Assembly (NCBI RefSeq): GCF_947855115.1 | Contig: NZ_CANTZW010000033.1 | Coordinates: 1-44,807 of the forward strand | Direction: 5' to 3' | Length of the DNA stretch: 44,807 nt | From: an uncultured Parabacteroides sp. | GTDB lineage: Bacteria; Bacteroidota; Bacteroidia; Bacteroidales; Tannerellaceae | Part shown: in pieces, positions 31,995 to 40,122 of the stretch | How the letters are laid out: each line of letters opens with the position of its first letter | Numbering within the stretch: position 1 is the first letter of the stretch | Position numbers and translations under genes: made by a program | The notes under the pieces: generated by a model | Databases searched by the model: none | Seen by the model: only the letters and a program-made list of their open reading frames with translations | Told to the model about the DNA's origin: nothing

Positions 31995-33539
31995 TTATTC
32001 GTCTGAATTTTCGGTCTCTTCCTGAACGAATTCATAAGCGCCGATTGTCGGCCCGTTCGAACTGGTCAGTCGGTTGACTCCGTAGCGGTCGATCGGATAA
32101 TTTTTCGTTATCTCGGGATCTGCTTTCCCTACTCCGGTAGTCGATACGGAATCCGGACGGAAATCATAAATATACTTATTAGATTTACCTCCTATTTTAC
32201 GATAAGAAGGAGTTTTTTTGATAAATAATACCTCCTTGAAATGCTCGCTTGAGGTTTCTTCGGCTTTTAGCACGCAATGATTGAATTGGTAATCGAAATC
32301 CGTATCGCCATCTGCCTTCGTGGATAATTCCTTATTTGAAGAAATCTCTATCTCACCCAAAGTCTTGAAATCACCGGCATCGTGACTGCCATCAATAATA
32401 CAATTGTCAAAATAAGCCTGCGTGATGGGATACGGACCATTTCCGTCTATCGTTACGTTGTTGAGTAAATACAAGCATTTGCTGTCTAGAGGAACGGTTT
32501 CGCTAGCCATTTCCCGTTTGGTTAAACTCATATAATTTGCCATTGTACAATGGGCAAAGTAATATTTACCACCGACTAAGACAAGTACACTCCCTCCTGC
32601 GTTGCTGAATTCTGTATTCGTGGCGATTATGTCGCAATTGACAGCGAAGAATAAATCGCTCCCCATATTCGTGATCTGTGAGTTATTTATCTTGATCTTG
32701 GGACGATCGGTAGTAGAAGGCTCACAGTATATGCCTGAGGTCCCATTACGTACGATCACGTTGTCCCACACATTCCCATGACTATTTGCCTTAAAGATGA
32801 TACCTCCCCATTGTCCGGGTGTCCGGTCATACGGTAGTATATCATTTAGTATGTAATCCAGGCGGTCGCCCCGGAAGGTGATAGGTTCATCCAATGTCCC
32901 TAAAGCGTTCATAGAACCGTGAACGACCAAGTTGGCTTTATCGTGCATATAGAAAATGGCCCCTTTCTCTATATTCAGAGAAACACCATTGGCGATAACC
33001 AAGCTATCGTAGATCAAGTAAGGGCGGTTGGCGGTAAGGGTAGAATCTTTCGTAATCGTAACACCACCTTTGTAAAGATTAACATCCTGCCCATAGGCTT
33101 CCAATAATACGGATTGACGGATACCATTCACGGTGAAAAGGACGGAATCTTGTATCAGGAGCGGTTGGTTGCCTCCGTTCGGATCAACCGTTACTTCTAC
33201 GAATACATACATGCTGTCGTTGGCTAGTATCCCGACATTATTAAACGAGCTGCCTTTACGTCCGTCTACGTTCATGCGGAAACCGGTGGCTTCTCCACTG
33301 GCCAGCATGATAGACTCAATATTCAGAGGTTCACTGTTTTTATTGTAGATCATAAATTGGCGGGTGGTAGAACCGATCGTACTGAAGATCGTGTCAAAAG
33401 CGAGTGTGTCTGTCGAGAAACTTAGCCGGTAGGTCGGGTTGGTGGAATAATTATCGTCCAATCCGTCGCATGCCGGTAGCATGTTCAACAGAAATATCGC
33501 AAGTATGAATAGCGTTATCGTTAATCTTTTCATTTTCAT
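31995..33539 (-). CDS. Beta-helix lipoprotein
   Basis: A 514-residue surface or periplasmic lipoprotein. The signal peptide ends in a lipobox, LPAC, with Cys24 as the lipidation site. Residues about 35-150 look like an Ig/CARDB-type beta domain (FDTIFSTIGSTTRQFMIYN). The rest reads as a right-handed parallel beta-helix: successive short strands such as LVVHGSMNALGTLDEPITFR, WDNVIVRNGTSGIYCE and KIKINNSQITNMG. The end, GPTIGAYEF, is the choice-of-anchor and pectate-lyase-like closing motif often seen in Bacteroidetes polymorphic outer-membrane proteins. No active-site residues stand out, so a binding or structural role is as likely as a lyase activity. Confidence 0.85.
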   Translation of the reverse strand: MKMKRLTITLFILAIFLLNMLPACDGLDDNYSTNPTYRLSFSTDTLAFDTIFSTIGSTTRQFMIYNKNSEPLNIESIMLASGEATGFRMNVDGRKGSSFNNVGILANDSMYVFVEVTVDPNGGNQPLLIQDSVLFTVNGIRQSVLLEAYGQDVNLYKGGVTITKDSTLTANRPYLIYDSLVIANGVSLNIEKGAIFYMHDKANLVVHGSMNALGTLDEPITFRGDRLDYILNDILPYDRTPGQWGGIIFKANSHGNVWDNVIVRNGTSGIYCEPSTTDRPKIKINNSQITNMGSDLFFAVNCDIIATNTEFSNAGGSVLVLVGGKYYFAHCTMANYMSLTKREMASETVPLDSKCLYLLNNVTIDGNGPYPITQAYFDNCIIDGSHDAGDFKTLGEIEISSNKELSTKADGDTDFDYQFNHCVLKAEETSSEHFKEVLFIKKTPSYRKIGGKSNKYIYDFRPDSVSTTGVGKADPEITKNYPIDRYGVNRLTSSNGPTIGAYEFVQEETENSDE

Positions 33540-33584
33540 AAGTATTAACTGTAAATGTCTTGTGTTCTTGTTTTAATAGATAAA

Positions 33585-33592
33585 CAAAATTA
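33585..33592 (-). promoter_or_regulatory. Promoter -7 box for lipoprotein-EEP operon
   Basis: Minus-strand TAATTTTG, an exact TAnnTTTG match, 45 bases before the ATG at 33539. Confidence 0.55.
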
Positions 33593-33620
33593 TTATAAAA
33601 AAGTTGCAAGACATTAACAT

Positions 33621-33663
33621 AAAAAAAGAGGACGGATACGCTTGTCGTATCTTTCCTCTTTTT
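33621..33663 (-). terminator. Terminator of pepD
   Basis: AAAGAGGA (33625-33632) and GATACG (33635-33640) pair with CGTATC and TCCTCTTT across a five-base loop. A seven-base A-run at 33621-33627 gives a U-tail on the minus-strand transcript, 21 bases after the pepD stop. T-runs on the other side would allow it to work in both directions. Confidence 0.88.
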
Positions 33664-33683
33664 ATAACGCAAAAAACGTCGGT

Positions 33684-35141
33684 TTATTTTGCAGGGATGC
33701 TCTTTAATAATTCAAGAAGATGATTCCACCATAAGCCGACCGTAGCGATCTCGATACGCTCATTGGGCGAATGCACATCGCGCAAGGTCGGTCCGAAGGA
33801 GATCATATCCAGTCTCGGATATTTCTCCAAGAACAAGCCACATTCTAATCCGGCATGGATTGCCATGATTTTAGCCTCTTTGTTGAATAGACGCTTATAA
33901 GTTTCCTGTGCGATCTTCAAGATCTTAGAGTCGGGGTTCGGAGCCCATCCCGGATAACCGTCGCCATGTTTTACCTCGGCACCTGCCAATAAGAACGTGG
34001 AGGCTACCGTATTTGCGATAGCGGCTTTGCATGATTCGATGGAGCTACGTTGGCTAGTCCCGATTAAAATCGTGTTCCCTTCTTTCATTTTTACGGAGGC
34101 AAGATTGGTGGAAGTCTCTACCAAGCCTTCGATATCGTGGCTCATGCCGATTACGCCATGCGGACAAGCATGCAACGCATAGATTAATTTCTCGGCGGTA
34201 GCGTTGTCGATATGGTATTCCGGGCGGTCTGCGGATTCCATAGTTAACTGAACGTTTGGATCTACGTGTTTCAACTCATTCTCTATATCGGCGGCGAAAT
34301 GGTTCAATAGGATACGTACATCCTCCTTGTTTTCCGGGTGCAAGCCGATAACCGCATGTGCCTCGCGGGCGATTGCGTTACGTAAGTTACCGCCATCGAT
34401 AGAACAAAGAACAAAATCATATTCTTTTTTCAATAGGAACAAGAAACGGACCAGTATCTTGTTGGCATTACCTAGGCCCTTGTGGATCTCGCCGCCGGAG
34501 TGACCTCCGTTCAATCCTTTCACGTCGATACGGAAATATTGCATCTTATCGGATGTAGGAACCGGCTCGTAATGGAACGTCGCTTGTGTGTCTTTACCTC
34601 CGGCGCATCCCATAAAGATCTCACCCTCATCCTCACTATCGAGATTTAACAAGATATCTCCGGTCATAAAACCTTCTTTCAGAGCTTTTGCTCCGGTTAA
34701 ACCTGTTTCCTCGTCTACCGTAAACAGGCATTCGATCGGACCATGTTGGATATCATCGGAAGCGAGTAGCGCTAACTCGGCCGCTACACCGATACCATTG
34801 TCGGCGCCCAACGTGGTGCCGTTGGCTCGTAACCATTCGCCGTCAACGACCGTCTCGATCGGATCATTATCGAAATCATGTTTCGTGCCGTTATTTTTTT
34901 CGCAAACCATATCCATGTGAGACTGCAATACGACCACCGGGCGATCTTCCATTCCCGGAGTGGCAGGCTTTGACATTAATAGGTTGCCGGCTTCATCTTT
35001 TTTGATAGCTATTTTGTACTCTTTCGCGAATGACTCTAAGAATTCAATCATTTTACCTTCCTTTTTTGAGGGGCGAGGCACTTGGGTTACCTGATGGAAG
35101 AACTTCCATACGATAGTAGGCTTTAAATCAGTAATCTTCAT
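33684..35141 (-). CDS. pepD: Aminoacyl-histidine dipeptidase PepD
   Basis: A 485-residue M20-family dinuclear zinc peptidase that cleaves Xaa-His and other dipeptides. Key segments are VVVLQSHMDMVCEKN (metal ligand His, catalytic Asp), TLGADNGIGVA (bridging Asp), FTVDEETGLTGAKAL (catalytic Glu pair), GLNGGHSGGEIHKGLGNA (dimer and lid His) and IHAGLECGLF (metal Glu near the end). The length equals that of E. coli PepD. The frame opens back to 35240, but the ATG at 35141 gives the family start MKITDLKP. It is monocistronic and closed by a strong terminator. Confidence 0.95.
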   Translation of the reverse strand: MKITDLKPTIVWKFFHQVTQVPRPSKKEGKMIEFLESFAKEYKIAIKKDEAGNLLMSKPATPGMEDRPVVVLQSHMDMVCEKNNGTKHDFDNDPIETVVDGEWLRANGTTLGADNGIGVAAELALLASDDIQHGPIECLFTVDEETGLTGAKALKEGFMTGDILLNLDSEDEGEIFMGCAGGKDTQATFHYEPVPTSDKMQYFRIDVKGLNGGHSGGEIHKGLGNANKILVRFLFLLKKEYDFVLCSIDGGNLRNAIAREAHAVIGLHPENKEDVRILLNHFAADIENELKHVDPNVQLTMESADRPEYHIDNATAEKLIYALHACPHGVIGMSHDIEGLVETSTNLASVKMKEGNTILIGTSQRSSIESCKAAIANTVASTFLLAGAEVKHGDGYPGWAPNPDSKILKIAQETYKRLFNKEAKIMAIHAGLECGLFLEKYPRLDMISFGPTLRDVHSPNERIEIATVGLWWNHLLELLKSIPAK

Positions 35142-35260
35142 GATGTTACAATGTATTATAGATGTTACTCTAAAGTTAATAAAACCGCAATTAAAAGAGC
35201 TTAGTTCGAAAAAAAGTAGAATAAAATGCCAAAAAGACACTTAGTAATCACTTAAACTCT

Positions 35261-35268
35261 TATATTTG
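35261..35268 (+). promoter_or_regulatory. Promoter -7 box for small membrane protein/OmpH-like operon
   Basis: TATATTTG on the plus strand, an exact TAnnTTTG match, 20 bases before the ATG at 35289. Confidence 0.6.
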
Positions 35269-35288
35269 CGTCCACAAATATAGAGAAA

Positions 35289-35507
35289 ATGGTTACAACG
35301 TTATTATTTACGGTCATAATTCTTGTTATCAGTGTCGTGTTACTATCAATAAAAGTGCTGTTGATAAAGGGAGGGAGATTCCCGAATACACATATTGAGG
35401 GAAATAAGGCATTGGGCAAGAAAGGTATATTTTGCGCGAAGACCATGGATCGTATGGCGATTAGGCAAAAAGGGCTCTATGACATCATGAATGAAATAAA
35501 AGAATAA
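35289..35507 (+). CDS. Small single-TM membrane protein
   Basis: A 72-residue protein with one N-terminal membrane segment (TTLLFTVIILVISVVLLSIKVLL) and a basic, probably cytoplasmic tail (GGRFPNTHIEGNKALGKKG). Comparable small proteins are widespread in Bacteroidales, but I know of no assigned function. It has its own promoter and is followed after 24 bases by the OmpH-like gene in the same direction, so both are probably on one transcript. Confidence 0.8.
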   Translation: MVTTLLFTVIILVISVVLLSIKVLLIKGGRFPNTHIEGNKALGKKGIFCAKTMDRMAIRQKGLYDIMNEIKE

Positions 35508-35531
35508 AAAATAAGATTTAAATTGCACTTT

Positions 35532-36137
35532 ATGAAGAACATTAACTACGTTATTAACGGTGTGCTAGCGGTGGCTGTCGTAATCTTGTATATTATGCAA
35601 TTTTCCGGCAAGAAAGAATCAAGCGTAACAAGAACATTCGCGTCAGCGGGAGACACGACGGCCTTACTACCGATCGCTTATGTAAATGTAGATTCCTTGT
35701 TGCTCAATTACAATTATTCCAAGGATTTGAACGAGATAATCTTGAAGAAACAGGAAAATTCCCGTGCTAACATCACCCAAAAAGCTCGTAGTTTACAAGG
35801 AGAGATGCAAGATTTCCAGCGCAAGGTGGAAAATAACGCTTTCCTTACTCGTGAGAGAGCGGAGCAAGAACAACAACGTTTGTTGAATAAGCAACAAGAA
35901 TTGCAGAATTTGGATAACCAATTGGCTCAAGAATTAATGCAAGAGCAACAAAAATTGAACGAGCAATTGCGTGATACGGTTGTTTCTCAATTGAAGGCTT
36001 TCAATCGCGGTAGAGGTTATCAGGTTGTATTCAGCAACACGGTGGGAGATAATATTCTTTTGGCCGGCGACTCTTATGATATCACAGGCGAATTGTTAGA
36101 ATACTTGAATAAGAATTATTCTTCTCCGGCTAAATAA
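35532..36137 (+). CDS. OmpH/Skp-family periplasmic protein
   Basis: A 201-residue protein with an N-terminal signal or anchor segment (YVINGVLAVAVVILYIMQF). It then has the OmpH/Skp layout: a short beta start (LLPIAYVNVDSLLLNYNYSK), a long charged coiled coil from about 60 to 145 with many Gln and Glu (LLNKQQELQNLDNQLAQEL), and a beta end (YQVVFSNTVGDNILLAG) closing with YDITGELLEYLNKNY. Family members form trimeric chaperones for outer-membrane proteins. The ATG at 35532 is preferred to a TTG at 35523. A terminator follows 28 bases after the stop. Confidence 0.88.
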   Translation: MKNINYVINGVLAVAVVILYIMQFSGKKESSVTRTFASAGDTTALLPIAYVNVDSLLLNYNYSKDLNEIILKKQENSRANITQKARSLQGEMQDFQRKVENNAFLTRERAEQEQQRLLNKQQELQNLDNQLAQELMQEQQKLNEQLRDTVVSQLKAFNRGRGYQVVFSNTVGDNILLAGDSYDITGELLEYLNKNYSSPAK

Positions 36138-36164
36138 GTCATTAAATCTATAAAATAGGATAAC

Positions 36165-36198
36165 AAAGGCTGTTGGATTTTTCCGGCAGCCTTTTTTT
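36165..36198 (+). terminator. Terminator after OmpH-like gene
   Basis: AAAGGCTG (36165-36172) pairs with CAGCCTTT (36187-36194) and a T-run follows. An inner GG/CC pair may extend the stem. Confidence 0.85.
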
Positions 36199-36218
36199 GT
36201 TCCGGCTAAAACAATCAA

Positions 36219-36542
36219 TTAATCTTTCGGGGTAACAAAAGCCGTATATACCTGCAAGATGGCGGCTACGCTCAGGCACAGAATCCATTCGGTGCGGTTA
36301 TTAAACATGAAGCCGGAAGATACGATCATCAAGAGCCCGGCGAACACGTTGAAACGGTGAAGGCGCCGACGGCGAAAATCTAAGTCTTTAACCGGAAGGG
36401 TCAGGTAACAAACCGCTATACCCGCTGCTCCGACAGCGAATAAATAAGGGGCGACAGCCCAGTGGGTAAGGTATAATATAGCACCGACTAATACGAGTAA
36501 TCCCGCTATGCCGAAAATAATTGATCTGATCTGTTGATTCAT
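36219..36542 (-). CDS. Hypothetical four-TM membrane protein
   Basis: A 107-residue, strongly hydrophobic protein with four predicted membrane segments: SIIFGIAGLLVLVGAILYL, VAPYLFAVGAAGIAVCYLTL, FNVFAGLLMIVSSGFMF and WILCLSVAAILQVYTAFV. A basic loop DFRRRRLHR lies between the second and third, which would be cytoplasmic. No known family is recognised. Its ATG follows directly after the divIC stop codon, so translational coupling with that division gene is likely and a role at the inner membrane in division or wall synthesis is possible. Confidence 0.75.
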   Translation of the reverse strand: MNQQIRSIIFGIAGLLVLVGAILYLTHWAVAPYLFAVGAAGIAVCYLTLPVKDLDFRRRRLHRFNVFAGLLMIVSSGFMFNNRTEWILCLSVAAILQVYTAFVTPKD

Positions 36543-36848
36543 TTATTTATCCTTGATAATAAAAACATCTTCGTTCGACCTTTTCATGAAATACTCTTCA
36601 CGGGCGAAACGTTCCAGTCCCTCCTTGTCCGTATGAAGGTCGTTTAATTTCTTACTATTGATCTCAATCTCTTTTTGGTAATGTTTGATCTCTTTCTCCA
36701 GACTACGTATTTTCTCATCATACGTATAGCGTTTATACAGGCTGCTATCGCCTACCGTAAAGGTAACGATGAGGAACACGATGGTAACTAACCAGTAAGC
36801 GTTAATCCACGATAGATACTTTATATAAAACTCTTTTATGCGTGACAT
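36543..36848 (-). CDS. FtsB/DivIC-family division protein
   Basis: A 101-residue bitopic protein with one membrane helix (WLVTIVFLIVTFTVGDSSLY) followed by a periplasmic coiled coil (YDEKIRSLEKEIKHYQKEIE) and the family end FAREEYFMKRSNEDVFII. Family members bind FtsL and FtsQ in the divisome. The frame is open to 36938, but the added residues would be encoded partly by the heptamer-repeat arm and by the dnaX promoter region. The ATG at 36848 gives the normal length and N-terminus, so it is chosen. Confidence 0.9.
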   Translation of the reverse strand: MSRIKEFYIKYLSWINAYWLVTIVFLIVTFTVGDSSLYKRYTYDEKIRSLEKEIKHYQKEIEINSKKLNDLHTDKEGLERFAREEYFMKRSNEDVFIIKDK

Positions 36849-36887
36849 CGGAACATCGTTTTCGCGAAGATAATGAATTATTTTATT

Positions 36888-36895
36888 TATCTTTG
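36888..36895 (+). promoter_or_regulatory. Promoter -7 box for dnaX
   Basis: TATCTTTG on the plus strand, an exact TAnnTTTG match. Transcription would start near 36902, so the heptamer hairpin at 36911-36986 would be part of the dnaX leader. Confidence 0.6.
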
Positions 36896-36910
36896 CCCTT
36901 ACAATAATAA

Positions 36911-36986
36911 TTGACAGTTGACAGTTGACAGTTGACAATTAAAGAAAACTCTGTCCGGCTGTCAACTGTCAACTGTCAACTGTCAA
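36911..36986. repeat. TTGACAG heptamer hairpin in dnaX leader
   Basis: The left arm (36911-36938) is four tandem heptamers, TTGACAG three times then TTGACAA. The right arm (36959-36986) is CTGTCAA four times. The two 28-base arms pair with one mismatch around a 20-base loop. The dnaX ATG lies six bases after the right arm. Confidence 0.85.
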
Positions 36987-36992
36987 CTAAGA

Positions 36993-38750
36993 ATGGATAA
37001 TTATATTGTATCGGCAAGAAAATACCGCCCGTCCACTTTCCGGAGTGTAGTAGGGCAAAAGTCTCTTACCACTACGCTGAAAAATGCGATACAAAGTAAT
37101 AAATTAGCGCATGCCTACCTGTTTTGCGGTCCTCGTGGAGTAGGAAAAACCTCGTGTGCCCGCATATTTGCGAAGACGATTAATTGCTTGAATCTGACAG
37201 AAGATGGCGAGGCTTGCAACGCATGCGAGTCGTGCCGGGCTTTCAACGAGCAGCGCTCTTACAATATCCATGAGCTGGATGCCGCTTCGAACAACTCGGT
37301 AGACGATATCCGTACCTTGATTGACCAAGTGCGTATCCCACCTCCAATCGGTAAATATAAGGTTTTTATTATTGATGAGGTTCATATGTTGACGACTGCC
37401 GCGTTCAATGCGTTCCTGAAGACGTTGGAAGAGCCTCCGCATCATGCCCTCTTTATCTTGGCTACGACCGAGAAGCATAAGGTACTTCCTACGATCCTTT
37501 CCCGTTGTCAGATTTATGATTTCTCCCGTATATCTATTGCCGACATGGTGGAGCATTTGCAATATGTCTCTTCGCAAGAAGGGGTTACGGCAGAGCTGGA
37601 AGCCTTGAATGTGATCGCCCAGAAAGCAGATGGAGGTATGCGCGATGCTTTGTCTATCTTTGACCAAGTGGTAAGTTTCACGAATGGTAATATCACGTAT
37701 CAAGCGGTTATCGATAACCTGAACGTGCTGGATTATGAGTATTATTTTCGTCTGACGGATGCGATCTTATCTGGTAATGTACGAGCATCTTTATTGATCT
37801 TGAACGAGATATTGGGCAAAGGATTCGACGGGCAGAATATTATAACCGGTTTGGCCGGGCATTTCCGGGATTTACTGGTATGCCGGGATGAGTCTACCTT
37901 GGTGCTATTTGAGGTCGGGGCTTCTATACGGGAACGATATAAGGAGATGGCGAAACGTTGTCCGGATCAGCTTCTGTTCAAGGCGATAGAATTGGCGAAT
38001 ACGTGCGATTTGAATTATCGGGCGAGCCGTAATAAGCGTCTTTTATTGGAATTGACCTTGATTCAGCTTTGCCAGTTAACGCAAGCTGCCGTTGAGGATA
38101 AAAAAAAAGCGTTGATTGAGCCAATTTCCGGAACGAACCCTACTTCTCCAGGGGCGAGTAACGGACAGTCTCAACAAACCCAAACACCTCCGGTTACGGC
38201 AGCGGCAGGCGCTCCTCAAGTCGTAAGCACACGTATGCCGAGTACCGCCTCTGTACCGCCTCCTGCTTCTATCCCTAATCAAGCTCGAAGAACGTCTCGT
38301 CCGATGGGGATATCCATGAAGGAGATCGGAGTGGAGAAGCCCAAACCGCAGGTTGCCCAGCCAACGGCCGCGGCAGTAAAGGAGGTGGTCGCTCCTTTTG
38401 ACAATGAAACCTTGATCCGCGAATGGGACAATTACGCCGCTACGATAGATAAGAAAGTGTATCTAAAGAATACAATGATCAATTGTAAGCCGACCTTACA
38501 AGAAAATTATTATTTCGAGGTGGCTGTACATAATCCGGGGCAGCAAGAGGAATTAATTAATAATGCGATCCATATCCTGCCGTTTCTCCGTCAGCATCTT
38601 AACAACAGCCGTATCCAGATGCGTGTCCGGATCGTGGAGGGGAATGAGAAGCATTTGGCTTACACATCCACGGAGAAATTAGAGCTGCTGATGAAGATAA
38701 ATCCTACCTTGGGACGTTTGAAGGATGAGTTTAATTTGACGTTAGACTAA
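36993..38750 (+). CDS. dnaX: DNA polymerase III subunit gamma/tau
   Basis: The clamp-loader ATPase that loads the sliding clamp and links polymerase cores, in 585 residues. Walker A is GPRGVGKTS (46-54). The zinc-binding cysteines are C65, C75, C78 and C81 (CNACESC). Walker B is IIDEVHML (127-134), and FLKTLEEPPHH and LSRC (sensor and SRC motif) follow. AAA+ domains I and II and the collar (domain III) end near 368. A Pro/Thr/Ala-rich linker (about 373-440) leads to a tau-type C-terminal domain. At codons 370-372 an A9 run gives three Lys residues. Slippage by one base either way reaches a stop within a few codons and would give a gamma-like form of 373 or 375 residues. The leader carries a heptamer hairpin. 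Confidence 0.97.
   Translation: MDNYIVSARKYRPSTFRSVVGQKSLTTTLKNAIQSNKLAHAYLFCGPRGVGKTSCARIFAKTINCLNLTEDGEACNACESCRAFNEQRSYNIHELDAASNNSVDDIRTLIDQVRIPPPIGKYKVFIIDEVHMLTTAAFNAFLKTLEEPPHHALFILATTEKHKVLPTILSRCQIYDFSRISIADMVEHLQYVSSQEGVTAELEALNVIAQKADGGMRDALSIFDQVVSFTNGNITYQAVIDNLNVLDYEYYFRLTDAILSGNVRASLLILNEILGKGFDGQNIITGLAGHFRDLLVCRDESTLVLFEVGASIRERYKEMAKRCPDQLLFKAIELANTCDLNYRASRNKRLLLELTLIQLCQLTQAAVEDKKKALIEPISGTNPTSPGASNGQSQQTQTPPVTAAAGAPQVVSTRMPSTASVPPPASIPNQARRTSRPMGISMKEIGVEKPKPQVAQPTAAAVKEVVAPFDNETLIREWDNYAATIDKKVYLKNTMINCKPTLQENYYFEVAVHNPGQQEELINNAIHILPFLRQHLNNSRIQMRVRIVEGNEKHLAYTSTEKLELLMKINPTLGRLKDEFNLTLD
38100..38108 (+). other. A9 slippage site in dnaX
   Basis: Nine A residues in frame (AAA AAA AAA GCG, codons 370-372) lie at the junction of the collar domain and the linker. 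Loss of one A puts TGA at 38113-38115 in frame. Gain of one A, or a -1 ribosomal shift, puts TGA at 38117-38119 in frame. Thermus thermophilus dnaX makes gamma by slippage on an A9 run, and E. coli uses A AAA AAG, so a gamma form is inferred here. Confidence 0.6.
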
Positions 38751-38763
38751 GTTATGATAAGAA

Positions 38764-38800
38764 ACAGCCTCAAGAGGTCGATCCTCTCGAGGCTGTTTTT
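38764..38800 (+). terminator. Terminator after dnaX
   Basis: ACAGCCTCAAGAGG (38764-38777) pairs with CCTCTCGAGGCTGT (38783-38796) with one mismatch around a five-base loop, and a T-run follows. Confidence 0.9.
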
Positions 38801-38819
38801 ATAATGATCACTTTTCGTT

Positions 38820-39659
38820 TTAGCAAGCTTTGAAGCTCATATCCAAACTCTTGACGGAGTGGGTTAAGGCTCCTACGGAAATGAAGTCTACGCCGCATTC
38901 AGCGTAATCGCGTAGCGTGTCGAACGTGATACCGCCGGAAGACTCTACCTCGTAGCGTCCGTTGATACGGCGAACCGCCTCTTTCGTATTCTCGATACTG
39001 AAGTTATCCAACATGATACGATCGATACCGCCCACTTTCATGGCTTGTTCCAACTCATCGAAGTTACGAACTTCGATCTCTATCTTTAAGTTCTTGCCTT
39101 TTTCTTTCAGATAGTTTTGAGCACGTGTAATCGCTTGCTCGATGCCACCGGCGAAATCCACATGGTTATCTTTCAATAGGATCATATCGAACAAACCGAT
39201 ACGATGGTTCATACCGCCACCGATACGTACGGCCTCTTTCTCGATCATACGCATACCGGGGGTTGTCTTACGGGTATCCAAAACGTGTGTCTTGGTACCT
39301 TCCAGCGCCTTGGCATATTTACGGGTCGTAGTAGCGATGCCGCTCATGCGTTGCATGATATTCAGCATCAATCGCTCGGTCTGTAATAAGGATTGGATTT
39401 TACCTTCCACCACGAATGCGATATCACCTTTTTTCACTTCGGCACCATCTTGTATAAAGACTGTCATTTTCAGTTCCGGATCGAAGTCGCGGAAGATACG
39501 TTTAGCCATTTCCACGCCGGCCAATACACCGTCTTCCTTAATGATTAGCTGGCTTTTTCCCATCGCGGTCTCAGGGATGCAACATAAGGTTGTATGATCG
39601 CCATCGCCAATATCCTCGGCAAACGCTAATTTGATTAAGTCGTCAATAAGTTTGTCCAT
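38820..39659 (-). CDS. nadC: Nicotinate-nucleotide pyrophosphorylase (quinolinate phosphoribosyltransferase)
   Basis: NadC turns quinolinate and PRPP into nicotinate mononucleotide in NAD synthesis. The 279-residue protein shows LAFAEDIGDGDHTT at the start, LDTRKTTPGMRMIEKEAVRIGGG (the quinolinate and PRPP site with R, K and H residues), HRIGLFDMILLKDNH, IEIEVRNFDELEQA, IMLDNFS and SGGITFDTLRDYA, all in the usual order. It starts three bases after the DUF4783 gene stop, so the two are one operon. No nadA or nadB is nearby. Confidence 0.96.
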   Translation of the reverse strand: MDKLIDDLIKLAFAEDIGDGDHTTLCCIPETAMGKSQLIIKEDGVLAGVEMAKRIFRDFDPELKMTVFIQDGAEVKKGDIAFVVEGKIQSLLQTERLMLNIMQRMSGIATTTRKYAKALEGTKTHVLDTRKTTPGMRMIEKEAVRIGGGMNHRIGLFDMILLKDNHVDFAGGIEQAITRAQNYLKEKGKNLKIEIEVRNFDELEQAMKVGGIDRIMLDNFSIENTKEAVRRINGRYEVESSGGITFDTLRDYAECGVDFISVGALTHSVKSLDMSFKAC

Positions 39660-39662
39660 CTT

Positions 39663-40034
39663 TTATTCTATTCTGATTGATTGTATAATCGCTGTATTCC
39701 CTTCGGCACGGTACGTGATGTTTACACGGTACTCACCGGAAGAGGTCGGAAGCTTTCCTACAAGGAAACCGCTTTCCTTTTTATCCGCGTGATGTACGAC
39801 CGAGAATCCGGAAGGCTTGTTCGAACTGAAGAATGAGGACAACATAGAGACGGCCTCACTTCCGTTACATTTCTTGGAGGAACCGGGCAAGGCTACATCC
39901 ACCTCCTTATCCATAGCTCCGGATAAAGAAGAGGCGTTTCCTGCCTTGAAAGCCTTTGATATACTGGTAATATCCGCCGCTTGCGCATATACGAACGCAA
40001 ATATCAAGGCGAATGTAAGCAAGAGTCGTTTCAT
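39663..40034 (-). CDS. DUF4783 secreted protein
   Basis: A 123-residue exported protein. The signal peptide is LLLTFALIFAFVYAQA, with a cleavage site near AQA-ADI. The mature part is a small alpha/beta domain (SISKAFKAGNASSLSGAMD, then AVSMLSSFFSSNKPSGFSVV, then YRVNITYR) matching DUF4783, a Bacteroidetes NTF2/SnoaL-like family with no known function. It is preceded by a TACCTTTG promoter box and followed three bases later by nadC. Confidence 0.88.
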   Translation of the reverse strand: MKRLLLTFALIFAFVYAQAADITSISKAFKAGNASSLSGAMDKEVDVALPGSSKKCNGSEAVSMLSSFFSSNKPSGFSVVHHADKKESGFLVGKLPTSSGEYRVNITYRAEGNTAIIQSIRIE

Positions 40035-40066
40035 AAGCTTTCTTTATTTTATCGAGTAATTAATGG

Positions 40067-40074
40067 CAAAGGTA
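40067..40074 (-). promoter_or_regulatory. Promoter -7 box for DUF4783-nadC
   Basis: Minus-strand TACCTTTG, an exact TAnnTTTG match, 32 bases before the ATG at 40034. Confidence 0.6.
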
Positions 40075-40122
40075 TGTATTTTTCTTGTAACTTAGCTTTT
40101 CTAAACATGTAAATGTAAGTAG

